DNA from: Candidatus Thorarchaeota archaeon
Lineage (GTDB): Archaea > Asgardarchaeota > Thorarchaeia > Thorarchaeales > Thorarchaeaceae
Assembly (NCBI GenBank): GCA_003345595.1
Contig: PRDI01000086.1
Location: 1-53,132, forward strand
Direction: 5' to 3'
DNA: 53,132 bases
Below are positions 41,211 to 49,349 of this stretch, one piece after another. A program made the position numbers and the translations under genes. Numbering within the stretch: position 1 is the stretch's first letter; each line of letters begins with the position of its first letter. The notes beneath the pieces are model-generated. The model was not told the origin of the DNA. It ran no database searches and saw nothing but the letters and a program-made list of their open reading frames with translations.

Positions 41211-41867
41211 ATGATCGCCATGGAGCTGAAGTCGCCAGAAGAGATCCTCAAGATGCTAGAGGGATACAGGAAGATAGTCTTGTTCGGCGACTCCGGGTGC
41301 GCGCAGATGTGTGATGTGGGCGGTATCCTCCAGCTTGAGGATATGGAGGACTTCCTTCGGCAGAACGGAAAGGAAGTGCTAGGCAGGATCTTCGTTGAGG
41401 GGGGAATCTGTGACACCAACAATATCCGACAGGAGCTGATAAAGAACCAGGAGATGCTCGAGAGAGCAGATGCGTTTCTGATACAGGCCTGTGGTGTCGC
41501 CACTCAAACGCTCACGGAGCTCATGCCTGAGAAGGAGTCGTTTCCAGCTGCCAACTCCAAGTTCCTTGGTTCAATGCCTGAGAGATTCGTTCATGAAGAG
41601 CGCTGTATCATGTGCGGAGATTGCATCCTTGATTTGACTGGAGGAATATGCCCCATCGCTCGGTGCGCCAAGGGCATCCTGAACGGACCGTGTGGAGGGT
41701 CAATGGACGGCAAGTGTGAGAGAGACCCTGATACGGACTGCGTGTGGCAGTTGATATATGACAGACTGAAGGCCCTAGGGAAGCTCGACAACCTCCGCTC
41801 CATCTGGAAAGTCAAGGACTGGAGTCTGGCGAGAGGTCCACGCGAGATCATCAAGCAAGAAACCTAG
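41211..41867 (+). CDS. metV: MetV-like iron-sulfur/zinc partner of methylene-tetrahydropterin reductase
   Basis: 218 residues from the ATG at 41211; an in-frame TTG at 41184 falls at the likely transcription start. Two halves are seen: an N-terminal alpha/beta part (LFGDSGCAQMCDVGG, VEGGICDTNN, IQACGVATQTLTEL) and a Cys-rich end with CIMCGDCILDLTGGICPIARCAKG and NGPCGGSMDGKCE, the signature of the MetV / MTHFR C-terminal domain family. In acetogens MetV forms a complex with MetF and passes electrons to it. It is the first gene of the cluster, directly before metF. Confidence 0.88.
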   Translation: MIAMELKSPEEILKMLEGYRKIVLFGDSGCAQMCDVGGILQLEDMEDFLRQNGKEVLGRIFVEGGICDTNNIRQELIKNQEMLERADAFLIQACGVATQTLTELMPEKESFPAANSKFLGSMPERFVHEERCIMCGDCILDLTGGICPIARCAKGILNGPCGGSMDGKCERDPDTDCVWQLIYDRLKALGKLDNLRSIWKVKDWSLARGPREIIKQET

Positions 41868-41925
41868 ATTGTGAACGACCAAAGGAGATATGTGGCCCTG
41901 CTGACGAGCGACATCCGAGGTCAGT

Positions 41926-42870
41926 TTGAAACACAGTCAAGGTTTCCCTGAAACCGCGCTCAAGCGGATGCTCGAGAGTGGTCGTTTCACAGTCACCGGC
42001 GAAGTAGGTCCTCCGCATGGAGCAGACCATAGTCTCGTCCTTGATCGGACGAATCTTGTGAAAGACTATTGCGATGCAATCAACATCACGGACAACGTCC
42101 GGGGAATCCCAACAATGAGCAGCATGGTCTGCGCCCGATTTGTGATTCAGGCAGGTGCTGAGCCCGTAATGCAGATGTCCGCGAGGGACAGGAACAGAAT
42201 CCTATTCGAGAGCGAACTCTATGGGGCTTATGCTCTTGGTGTACGGAACGTGCTGTTCATCACAGGTGACCACACGATCTTAGGGTCACATCCTCAGGCG
42301 AAAATGGTCTACGACCTTGACTCCATCCAAGCATTGCAGCTTGCCAGTCATCTCATGACCGGGCAGGATTTGGCTGGCGATGAGCTTGAAGGAGTCCCGG
42401 CATTCTATCTGGGCGCGACTCTCAATCCGAATGCTGACCCGATGGAGCTACAAGTCTGGCGTGTTGAGAAGAAACGCGATGCTGGGGCACAGTTCTTCCA
42501 AACTCAGGCCATCTACGACACGAGCAGGCTAGAGCAGTTCATGGAACAAATCGAGCCGTTTGGTGTCAAGGTACTTGCCGGACTGATACCTCTCAAAGGA
42601 CCCAAGATGGCCACATTCATGAACGAACGAATCCCAGGTATCAAGATTCCAAAGAGCTTCATAGAACGGCTGGAACAGGCTGGCGACGGCCTGAAGGGTG
42701 ACGAGAAGAGAGAGGCTGTTCGCAGCGAAGGACTCAAGATAGCTGCTGAAACAATCAAGAAAGTCAGGGGCATCCGCGGAATCAGCGGCATCCACATCAT
42801 GGCAATAGGCTGGGAAGAGAGCATCCCTGAGCTCGTGAGAGCCGCGGGGCTGTACCCGCGACCGAAATGA
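41926..42870 (+). CDS. metF: Methylenetetrahydrofolate reductase-family protein
   Basis: 314 residues from TTG at 41926, with GAGGT nine bases upstream. FAD-dependent TIM barrel of the MetF family: VTGEVGPPHGAD holds the catalytic Glu, then DAINITDNVRGIPTMSS, MQMSARDRNR, LGVRNVLFITGDH, LGATLNPNA and AQFFQTQAIYD, each a recognised MetF block. Reduces methylene- to methyl-tetrahydropterin, or runs the reverse reaction. Known archaeal routes often use F420-dependent Mer instead, so a MetF/MetV pair suggests another electron carrier. The cofactor pterin is not determined here. Confidence 0.92.
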   Translation: MKHSQGFPETALKRMLESGRFTVTGEVGPPHGADHSLVLDRTNLVKDYCDAINITDNVRGIPTMSSMVCARFVIQAGAEPVMQMSARDRNRILFESELYGAYALGVRNVLFITGDHTILGSHPQAKMVYDLDSIQALQLASHLMTGQDLAGDELEGVPAFYLGATLNPNADPMELQVWRVEKKRDAGAQFFQTQAIYDTSRLEQFMEQIEPFGVKVLAGLIPLKGPKMATFMNERIPGIKIPKSFIERLEQAGDGLKGDEKREAVRSEGLKIAAETIKKVRGIRGISGIHIMAIGWEESIPELVRAAGLYPRPK

Positions 42871-42882
42871 GGTTGAGGCATT

Positions 42883-43800
42883 ATGTTTGTGTTCAAGAAG
42901 GAGCAACAAGCGTTTGATTTCGGCGGCGTGACAATCGGTGGTCAGCCAGGGCAGAACCCAACTGTGCTCATAGGCGGTCTATTCTTTCAGACTCAGCCAG
43001 TCGTGAAGAACGCAAAGGAGGGCACCTTCGATGAGCAGATGGCAAAGGAGTGGATTGATACTGCGAACATGATGGTGGACAAGACAGGTCACCCACTCAT
43101 CATCCAAGCTTTCGGCCGGACTCCCGAGGCTATGGAACGGCATCTGACCTGGCTCGCAGATAACTTCGAAGGTCCCTTCATGTTCGAGTCGACAAACGCG
43201 GATGCAAGGAAACGCGCCATACAGTTCTGTGAACAGAGTGGGCTTGCAGGCAGGGCTATCTACAACTCAATCAACCTCTCTATGAAGGAAGAAGAAAAGA
43301 CGCTTCTTCGGAGCAGCCCTATCAGAATGGCGGTTGTCCTTGGATGGTCTCCGAGAGCAACAGGTCTGGCCGATCGCATGGAAACGATCAAGGCCATGAT
43401 TTCAGAGGCGAAGTCCATTGGCATGGAGAAGATTGTAGTAGACCCAGCTACAATGCCTGTGGGTGCTGGCTATGGCTTGGAGTACAGGACTATGTTAGCC
43501 ATAAAATCGGAGCTAGGTCTGCCGACCTGCCTCGGTCCTCACAATGCTCCATCCGCTTGGAAGTTCATCAAGCAGCCCGGATTAGATGATGAGGCCACCC
43601 AAATCTCAGCCGTGGTTGCATCGACTATCGCGGCGCAGCTGTTTGCCACAGACTGCATCATGTACGGGTCGATGGCTCGATCGAAGCAGGTCTTCACTGC
43701 AGTATCACTCATAGCAAATGCAATGGCAGCCGCAGTAGCTGAGGCTCAACAGGCAATTGGGGTTTCCACGCCCATATTCGAACCGAAGTCGTTTGAGTAG
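42883..43800 (+). CDS. mtrH: MtrH-family corrinoid/tetrahydropterin methyltransferase, first copy
   Basis: 305 residues. FKKEQQAFDFGGVTIGGQPGQNPTVLIGG is the conserved MtrH opening; a TIM-barrel follows with IYNSINLSMKEEE, VVDPATMPVGAGYGLEY and TCLGPHNAPSAWKF. MtrH moves a methyl group between methyl-tetrahydropterin and the cobalt of a corrinoid protein; in methanogens the partner is MtrA. Twelve bases after metF and six to twelve bases before the mtrA-like gene, which points to coupled function. Confidence 0.92.
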   Translation: MFVFKKEQQAFDFGGVTIGGQPGQNPTVLIGGLFFQTQPVVKNAKEGTFDEQMAKEWIDTANMMVDKTGHPLIIQAFGRTPEAMERHLTWLADNFEGPFMFESTNADARKRAIQFCEQSGLAGRAIYNSINLSMKEEEKTLLRSSPIRMAVVLGWSPRATGLADRMETIKAMISEAKSIGMEKIVVDPATMPVGAGYGLEYRTMLAIKSELGLPTCLGPHNAPSAWKFIKQPGLDDEATQISAVVASTIAAQLFATDCIMYGSMARSKQVFTAVSLIANAMAAAVAEAQQAIGVSTPIFEPKSFE

Positions 43801-43811
43801 GTGGTGTGACG

Positions 43812-44504
43812 ATGGGCATGAATGACAATAGGAACTGGCCGCCCATACCTGGTGACTTTGAGGTAAAGAACCCCAGTTCGTGTGTTGCGATATGCACTCT
43901 TGGGAAAAAGATAGAGGTTTCTACCGACTACGCAATAATAGGCACATGCAAGACTGAGAACATAGGCATAGAGCGCATGATAGTGAACGTCATTTCGAAT
44001 TCCTGTATCAGGTTTTTCATACTCGCCGGCCCCGAGATTCCGGGGCACAAGACAGGCGCCTCGGTGAAATGCCTCCATGAGAGCGGCATTGACCCGAGCA
44101 CCAGAAGGATCCTCGGGGCTGAGGGGGCAATACCATATGTTGAGAATGTACCAATCGAGGCAGTCGAGAGGTTTCGAAGTCAGGTTCAGCTGATCAGCAT
44201 GGTTGATGTAACAGATCCGGGCGAGATAGCGCGTGTGGCTGATGAAGTGGTTTTGAGGAACCCGGGACCATACCCTGCTGATCCCATCTGGGTCGAGTTC
44301 AAGGCTAGACCCGGCAAGGCGAGTTCAAGGAATATGGGTGCGGCCATTGCGCTGTTGCCAGAGTTTGGCATTTCGTTCGACCCCGCAAGTTCACTGGTGT
44401 CGAGGATGGACCTGGTCGCATGGGTCACCACTCATCCAACAACTGTTGGAGTTGTCATGAAGAGCGACGAAACGGGAACCGCACTTGTAGGACAGGAGTT
44501 GTAA
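43812..44504 (+). CDS. mtrA: Soluble MtrA-like corrinoid-binding protein
   Basis: 230 residues from the ATG at 43812 (GTG at 43806 and ATG at 43818 also in frame). NWPPIPGDFEV, VAICTLGKKIE and RFFILAGPEIPGHKTGASV match the cobalamin-binding part of MtrA; His79 in GPEIPGHKTG is at the place of the cobalt-ligating His. Methanogen MtrA ends in a membrane helix, but this protein ends in a second soluble alpha/beta region (PIWVEFKARPG, VAWVTTHPTTVG) with no membrane segment. It is expected to carry the methyl group for the two MtrH proteins encoded on either side. Confidence 0.88.
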   Translation: MGMNDNRNWPPIPGDFEVKNPSSCVAICTLGKKIEVSTDYAIIGTCKTENIGIERMIVNVISNSCIRFFILAGPEIPGHKTGASVKCLHESGIDPSTRRILGAEGAIPYVENVPIEAVERFRSQVQLISMVDVTDPGEIARVADEVVLRNPGPYPADPIWVEFKARPGKASSRNMGAAIALLPEFGISFDPASSLVSRMDLVAWVTTHPTTVGVVMKSDETGTALVGQEL

Positions 44505-44507
44505 GCT

Positions 44508-45443
44508 TTGTTCGCATTCGAGAAAGAGCAAGTGATTCATAACATCGGCGGCGTCAGAATCGGTGGAACACCCGGCGAGATTCCTACGGTGTTGGCGGGC
44601 ACGATATTCTACACAGGACATGACATAGTGCAGGACGCGAAGAAAGGCCTCTTTGACAGGAAAGCCGCTGAGGCTCTGATTAAGACTCAAGATGAGATGG
44701 CAGATCTTACAGGGAACCCCGCTCTTGTTCAAGTGTTCTCAGAGTCTGAAGAGGCCGTGCGTCGGTACATCGATTTCGTGACCGACATCACGGACGCGCC
44801 ATTTCTGATTGATTCAACTGTGCCTGATGTCAGGACTGCCGGCCTGAAGCACGCCGAAGAGTCTGGTTTACTCGACAAGGCGATCTATAACTCAATCAAC
44901 ATCTCTGCCACAGAGGCAGAGCTTAACGCCCTTAGAGAGATCAAGCATGAATGCGCCATCATTCTGGCTTTCAACCCCCACGACTCGTCCATTGCAGGCA
45001 AGAGGGCAGTGCTTGAACAGGGTGTGCCCGGGTTTGACAAGGGTCTCTTGAAGCTGAGTGAAGAGCTCGGAGTCACCAAGCCCCTAATTGATACTGCAAC
45101 CACTGCGATGGGTGCGGGTGCGGGCACCGCTGCAGCATTCACCTTTGTGGCAAAGGCCGTCTACGGACTGCCAACGGGATCAGGGGTTCACAATGCACCA
45201 AGTTCTTGGTCATGGCTCCGCAAGTACAAGAAAGTCAATCCAGATGCCTACCGTACTTGTGATACTGCGTCCTGTCTTATTGTCCAGATGATGGGTGCAG
45301 ATTTTGTCCTCTACGGGCCAATCAGTAATGCTAGAACCGTCTTCCCAGTAGCCGCGATGGCAGATGTGTTCGCAGCGGAGTCCGCCAGTGTTGAGTCTGG
45401 CATCGAGCCGTCTGACAGCCATCCCTTCCGTAGGCTCTTGTGA
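44508..45443 (+). CDS. mtrH: MtrH-family corrinoid/tetrahydropterin methyltransferase, second copy
   Basis: 311 residues starting at TTG 44508 (FAFEKEQVIHNIGGVRIGG), aligned with the start of the first copy; AGGAG precedes it. Same blocks as the first copy (IYNSINISATEAE, LIDTATTAMGAGAGTAAAF, GSGVHNAPSSWSWLRK) but clearly diverged along its length. Two different MtrH around one MtrA suggests two methyl acceptors or donors sharing one corrinoid protein, or a heteromeric enzyme. Confidence 0.91.
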   Translation: MFAFEKEQVIHNIGGVRIGGTPGEIPTVLAGTIFYTGHDIVQDAKKGLFDRKAAEALIKTQDEMADLTGNPALVQVFSESEEAVRRYIDFVTDITDAPFLIDSTVPDVRTAGLKHAEESGLLDKAIYNSINISATEAELNALREIKHECAIILAFNPHDSSIAGKRAVLEQGVPGFDKGLLKLSEELGVTKPLIDTATTAMGAGAGTAAAFTFVAKAVYGLPTGSGVHNAPSSWSWLRKYKKVNPDAYRTCDTASCLIVQMMGADFVLYGPISNARTVFPVAAMADVFAAESASVESGIEPSDSHPFRRLL

Positions 45444-45458
45444 GAAGGTGATAGGACG

Positions 45459-46895
45459 ATGTCCACGAAGGCCAGAGTGATCAGGCCGAGGAGCATAGGG
45501 GTAAGTTCACTCAGGACCGGTCCGTTCTACACTGTGGCTTCTGTGGAGCTGGGCAATACAACAACCAAATGCATTATTGCGTCCACGAACCTAAAGACTG
45601 CAGAGATATTCGAGATTGCGAAGGAAGTCAGATTCACGCGTGACGTGAGGCCTCCTGAGAAGGGAGAACAAGTCTTCGGGAGGACTGTCACAGGCGTTGA
45701 GCTGACTCGTCAGTCGGTTTCGGAGCTGGTTTCAGCAATACTGACATCTGTACTGTCAAAGGCTCGGCTAAGTCTTGATAGCGACCTGCACTTTGTCGTG
45801 CGGTCTACAGGTGTGACAGCAGGGTTTGCACAGCCCTCCGAGGTCGGAGAGATGGTGAGGGCACTGGCTGACGGCTGTCTTGCTGCTGGAGTTCCACCGA
45901 GCAAGATGGCTGCATCGATTGCCCCAGAGAATCTGCCTGCGGACATACGACAGTTCAGCTGGCTCCGGAAGGTCTACTTCGACGGAGCAGTGGCAAGCTG
46001 TCTCCCGCCATCTAACACCGAGGTCGTGGCCAATGAGATGGAAGGGGAGCTAGTCACAGCTGGTATGAAAGGCGCTGTCAAAGGGACTGGCATAGACTTC
46101 AGAAACCCTGCTATGGTCCTGGACTTTGGCACTACGCTTGCTGGAAGGATAAATGATGGCAGCTATCCTTATGCCAAGACCATTGGTTCCTTCGCTGGAC
46201 TTGCCGGGGCTATACCAGATGCTCTTGCCAGAGGTGGAGTAGAGGCTATCGGACCAGCAGGCTGCGTTCTTGACCTGACGACAAATCCCAGTCGACGTCG
46301 TATCCAAGTAGATCCGGCATGGATAGAGCAGGTGCAGAAGCAGATCCGTGTTGAGGTCGTGCCACACTCTGCGAAACGATTCGGGACTGTCCCTGTGAAC
46401 CCCGACGCTGCCGAGGAATCCGGAGTGCTGCTCATAGGTGTGGATGCAGGCTCGAACGGCTCAGCGATCAGAGAGATAGAACATGTTGGAGCAAGAATCG
46501 TTGAAGCAGGTGGCACCGAGTTGATGATGGGGGTAATAGACCAGGTGCAGTTCCACACTATGCAGAGGATTCTTCGTGTGGCCGAGGAGCATGGGCTCAT
46601 TCTGGAAGAGACATCGCTTGGCTTGACTGGCAGGGCAATCATCACAGGAGCAAAGCCAAGCATGATCCTGAATGGGCTGCGGACAAGAGATGGATCCCTT
46701 TGGAGCGGCTCTCATCAGATCGTGTTCGTCGAGGACGGCCTAGCAATGGGCGCGGCTGTGGCAGCTAGATGCATGAACTCGATGGGAACGAGGGAGAACC
46801 CGATGGGCGGACGCAAGGGCGATTCATGTATCATGGGAGCACGCATGAAGCTGCAGAAGGAAAAGCGGGGAGGTCACCCGATTCACAGGTCATAG
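45459..46895 (+). CDS. Methanogenesis marker 14-like ASKHA-fold protein
   Basis: 478 residues. The N-terminal SVELGNTTTKCIIASTNL is a phosphate-binding loop of the actin/Hsp70/sugar-kinase (ASKHA) fold, and MVLDFGTTLAGRI a second one. VRFTRDVRPPEKGEQVFG, LHFVVRSTGVTAGF, LADGCLAAGVPPSKM and VANEMEGELVTAG agree, from memory, with the protein called methanogenesis marker 14, otherwise seen mainly in methanogens. Relatives of this fold reactivate corrinoid enzymes with ATP, which fits a position directly after the mtrH-mtrA-mtrH genes. No iron-sulfur motif of the RamA type is present. Function untested; identification is by recollection of the family. Confidence 0.8.
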   Translation: MSTKARVIRPRSIGVSSLRTGPFYTVASVELGNTTTKCIIASTNLKTAEIFEIAKEVRFTRDVRPPEKGEQVFGRTVTGVELTRQSVSELVSAILTSVLSKARLSLDSDLHFVVRSTGVTAGFAQPSEVGEMVRALADGCLAAGVPPSKMAASIAPENLPADIRQFSWLRKVYFDGAVASCLPPSNTEVVANEMEGELVTAGMKGAVKGTGIDFRNPAMVLDFGTTLAGRINDGSYPYAKTIGSFAGLAGAIPDALARGGVEAIGPAGCVLDLTTNPSRRRIQVDPAWIEQVQKQIRVEVVPHSAKRFGTVPVNPDAAEESGVLLIGVDAGSNGSAIREIEHVGARIVEAGGTELMMGVIDQVQFHTMQRILRVAEEHGLILEETSLGLTGRAIITGAKPSMILNGLRTRDGSLWSGSHQIVFVEDGLAMGAAVAARCMNSMGTRENPMGGRKGDSCIMGARMKLQKEKRGGHPIHRS

Positions 46896-46956
46896 ACCAT
46901 GTGAGCCGCTCCTTTTCACTGCGGATATTCATCGTGCCGCCTGAGGTTGTTCGGGT

Positions 46957-46966
46957 GGCTTTATCT
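46957..46966 (+). promoter_or_regulatory. TATA box of cofE
   Basis: GGCTTTATCT lies 36-45 bases before the TTG start at 47002, separating cofE from the methyl-transfer operon. Confidence 0.5.
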
Positions 46967-47001
46967 TGTATCCAAGCTGTGCGCGTCCGAGGTCGGGCCA
47001 A

Positions 47002-47778
47002 TTGCTAGTACTACCAGTAAAGACACGAACGATAACCCCGAAAGATGACTTCCTAGATGTTGTGCTTGAGGCACTCTCGCACACTGGATACGGCATTCAA
47101 GACAACGACATCTTGGTGGCTGCGGAGACCCCACTTGCAACCACTGAAGGACGGATAGTGAAACTCTCTGAAGTGAAGCCGTCTGCCCAAGCCAAGAAGC
47201 TGGCGACCAAGTATGACATGATTCCTGAGGTCGTCGAGCTTGTGATTCGTGAGTCCGATGAGATACTTGGAGGAATACAGCATGTCCTCCTAACAATCAA
47301 GAACAATACACTCATGGCCAACGCAGGAGTGGACAAGTCTAACGTTCCACCGGGCCACGCGTGTCTCCTCCCAGCAGACCCAAGGGCGAGTGCGGTCCGG
47401 CTCAGAGATCAAGTAAAGCAGCGCCTAGGCAAGACAATAGGCACTATGGTGATAGACAGCCGCACGCAACCACTTCGACTGGGCAACGTGGGGCTTGCTC
47501 TGGGCGTCGCAGGCTTCGTACCAGTTGGTGACGACCGTGGCAAGAAAGACCTCTTTGGCAATGTACTGAAGATCAAGCGCCGTGGTCTAGCAGACAACTT
47601 GGCTTCGGCTTGCGAGCTTGTCATCGGTGAGGCTGATGAGTCTGTGCCAGCGGCTCTCGTACGCGAAGCACCGGTTGAGTTTGTCGACAAGTCTTTCGAC
47701 TCGGCCGAGATGTGGATCAGTCCTCGAGAGTGCATGTATATGGCCATCTTCGAAGAGTGGCGTCGAGGCAAGAAGTGA
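47002..47778 (+). CDS. cofE: Coenzyme F420-0:L-glutamate ligase
   Basis: 258 residues from TTG at 47002 (LLVLPVKTRTITPKDD), favoured over an in-frame TTG at 46966 that lies within the promoter. It adds glutamates to F420-0. Family blocks: DNDILVAAETPLATTEGRIVKL, NNTLMANAGVDKSNVPPG, MVIDSRTQPLRLGNVGLALGVAG (catalytic metal and GTP region) and DLFGNVLKIKRRGLADNLASA. F420 synthesis implies deazaflavin-dependent enzymes in this organism, although the nearby methylene reductase is of the MetF type. Confidence 0.93.
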   Translation: MLVLPVKTRTITPKDDFLDVVLEALSHTGYGIQDNDILVAAETPLATTEGRIVKLSEVKPSAQAKKLATKYDMIPEVVELVIRESDEILGGIQHVLLTIKNNTLMANAGVDKSNVPPGHACLLPADPRASAVRLRDQVKQRLGKTIGTMVIDSRTQPLRLGNVGLALGVAGFVPVGDDRGKKDLFGNVLKIKRRGLADNLASACELVIGEADESVPAALVREAPVEFVDKSFDSAEMWISPRECMYMAIFEEWRRGKK

Positions 47779-47888
47779 CCATTGGCAGCGTATTCCAGTC
47801 CCTGTTTTGGCTTCGCGGTCTGCCGAATTAGTCGAGATTCAGTCAATAGCCTTCGCGTATCAATGGTCCTCTGTCCGCGAAAGAATCA

Positions 47889-47900
47889 AAAGGCTATAAC
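47889..47900 (+). promoter_or_regulatory. TATA box of larC
   Basis: AAAGGCTATAAC lies about 50-60 bases before the TTG start, predicting a leader near 28 bases. Confidence 0.5.
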
Positions 47901-47948
47901 CGGTTAGCAGTTTTGCGCAGGTAGAAACTCGCTTGGAGATCTGAGCAT

Positions 47949-49307
47949 TTGACGAGCAATAAGGTCCTTCTTGATGTTGCATCCGCCGGAGCATCTGGCG
48001 ATATGTTTCTGTCTGCTTTGATTGACTTGCTTGGTCAGGATGATGCCCTTCTCCCGGTGGCAGCGAGTCTGCTAATATACGATCCAACGCTCCGTGTTCG
48101 TGTTGTATCTCAGTATGCTGGCGATCGCTCTGGGAAGAAGCTCGAGATAAGCCGGGACAAGGGCGTACAGCTCACCCCGAAGTCGATAATGGAAGTCATG
48201 ACAGCAGTTTCCGAGGAGCTAGAGCTATCTGAAGGAGCAAAGGCTTTCGCCAAGAAAGCTCTGAATGAGATTCTGGAGGCGGAGTCAAGGGCACACGAGA
48301 TTCCCATCGACAAGCTGCAGTTGGGCGAAACCGGTTCTGTTGATACAGTCTTGGATCTGGTGGGGACTGCATACCTGCTCGAGAAGGCAGGCCTGCTGGG
48401 CAAGTACAGGTTCGTAGGCACGCGAGTCGCTGTGGGCACCGGCACAGTCGCGACCGAGCACGGTGATATGGAGGTCCCTGTCCCAGCTGTGGCGGAGATT
48501 CTTGTGGCACATGATGTGCCCTTTCAGACGGGTTCCGCAACCACTGAGGTTCTTACTCCCACTGGTGCGGCCATTCTAGTCTGCCTTGCCGAAGAGTATG
48601 TTGAGTCATCTGAGGGGTTCATTGCAAAAAGCCAAGGCGTGGGCTTTGGCAAACGTGACCTGGGCGGCACACCTAACCTGATGCGGATAATAATAGGCCA
48701 GGAGGCACCGCCAGCGGAGAAGCCTTCGAAGAAGGCTGCAGAGAAGCCATCTGAGAGAGCACCTGCAAAGAAGGCCACTCCTGTTCCGACAACGACACCA
48801 GTTATGGCTGCGGAAGAGCGGACAGGGGTTCTTGAGGCTTGGAGCGACGAGGACATAGTCGTCATCGAGACCACGGTTGAAGACGCAGACGGCGAGATAG
48901 TTGGTACTCTCTTTGACACTCTTCTGTCAGAAGGCCTCGCCTATGATGTTGTCATGATCCCTGCATTCTGCAAGAAGAACAGACCATGCTTCATCATCAA
49001 GGTGTTGGCTGCCAAGGCCGGGCTCAAGAGTGTCGCCGAGATATTGATGCGTCACTTGGGGACTCTAGGCGTTCGCTACACCACATGGCAGCGATTGACT
49101 GCTGCTCGTGAAACTGTGGCGTGTCGTCTAGAGATTGACGGCACGGAGTACATGGTCCGCGTCAGGATATCCCGTGGTATGGACGGCAGTATAATCAACA
49201 TAAAGCCTGACTCAGATGATGTGGTCAGGATCTCTCAGGCGACAGGTATTCCTGTGCGGGAGCTCAAGCCGCGAATCGCACTCCAGTCCTATGCAATAAC
49301 GGAGTGA
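47949..49307 (+). CDS. larC: LarC-type nickel insertion protein
   Basis: 452 residues starting at TTG 47949. VLLDVASAGASGDMFLSALI is the LarC/DUF111 N-terminal signature; GETGSVDTVLDLVGTAYLLEK, VAVGTGTVATEHGDMEVPVPA and TPTGAAIL follow. The halves, encoded as larC1 and larC2 joined by frameshifting in Lactobacillus, are here one frame with a ~45-residue Pro/Ala/Lys/Glu linker (about residues 255-295). LarC inserts nickel into the pyridinium pincer cofactor of lactate racemase and related enzymes. No larA, larB or larE is in the window. Confidence 0.9.
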   Translation: MTSNKVLLDVASAGASGDMFLSALIDLLGQDDALLPVAASLLIYDPTLRVRVVSQYAGDRSGKKLEISRDKGVQLTPKSIMEVMTAVSEELELSEGAKAFAKKALNEILEAESRAHEIPIDKLQLGETGSVDTVLDLVGTAYLLEKAGLLGKYRFVGTRVAVGTGTVATEHGDMEVPVPAVAEILVAHDVPFQTGSATTEVLTPTGAAILVCLAEEYVESSEGFIAKSQGVGFGKRDLGGTPNLMRIIIGQEAPPAEKPSKKAAEKPSERAPAKKATPVPTTTPVMAAEERTGVLEAWSDEDIVVIETTVEDADGEIVGTLFDTLLSEGLAYDVVMIPAFCKKNRPCFIIKVLAAKAGLKSVAEILMRHLGTLGVRYTTWQRLTAARETVACRLEIDGTEYMVRVRISRGMDGSIINIKPDSDDVVRISQATGIPVRELKPRIALQSYAITE

Positions 49308-49349
49308 ATCGGTCCTTCGTGTCCGAGTGGAGCCACATGCGTCATCTAC

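Noticed and set aside
41161..46895. Genuine methanogenesis locus
   Set aside because: No mcr genes and no membrane Mtr subunits are in the window; mtrH, an mtrA-like gene and the marker gene alone do not show methanogenesis.
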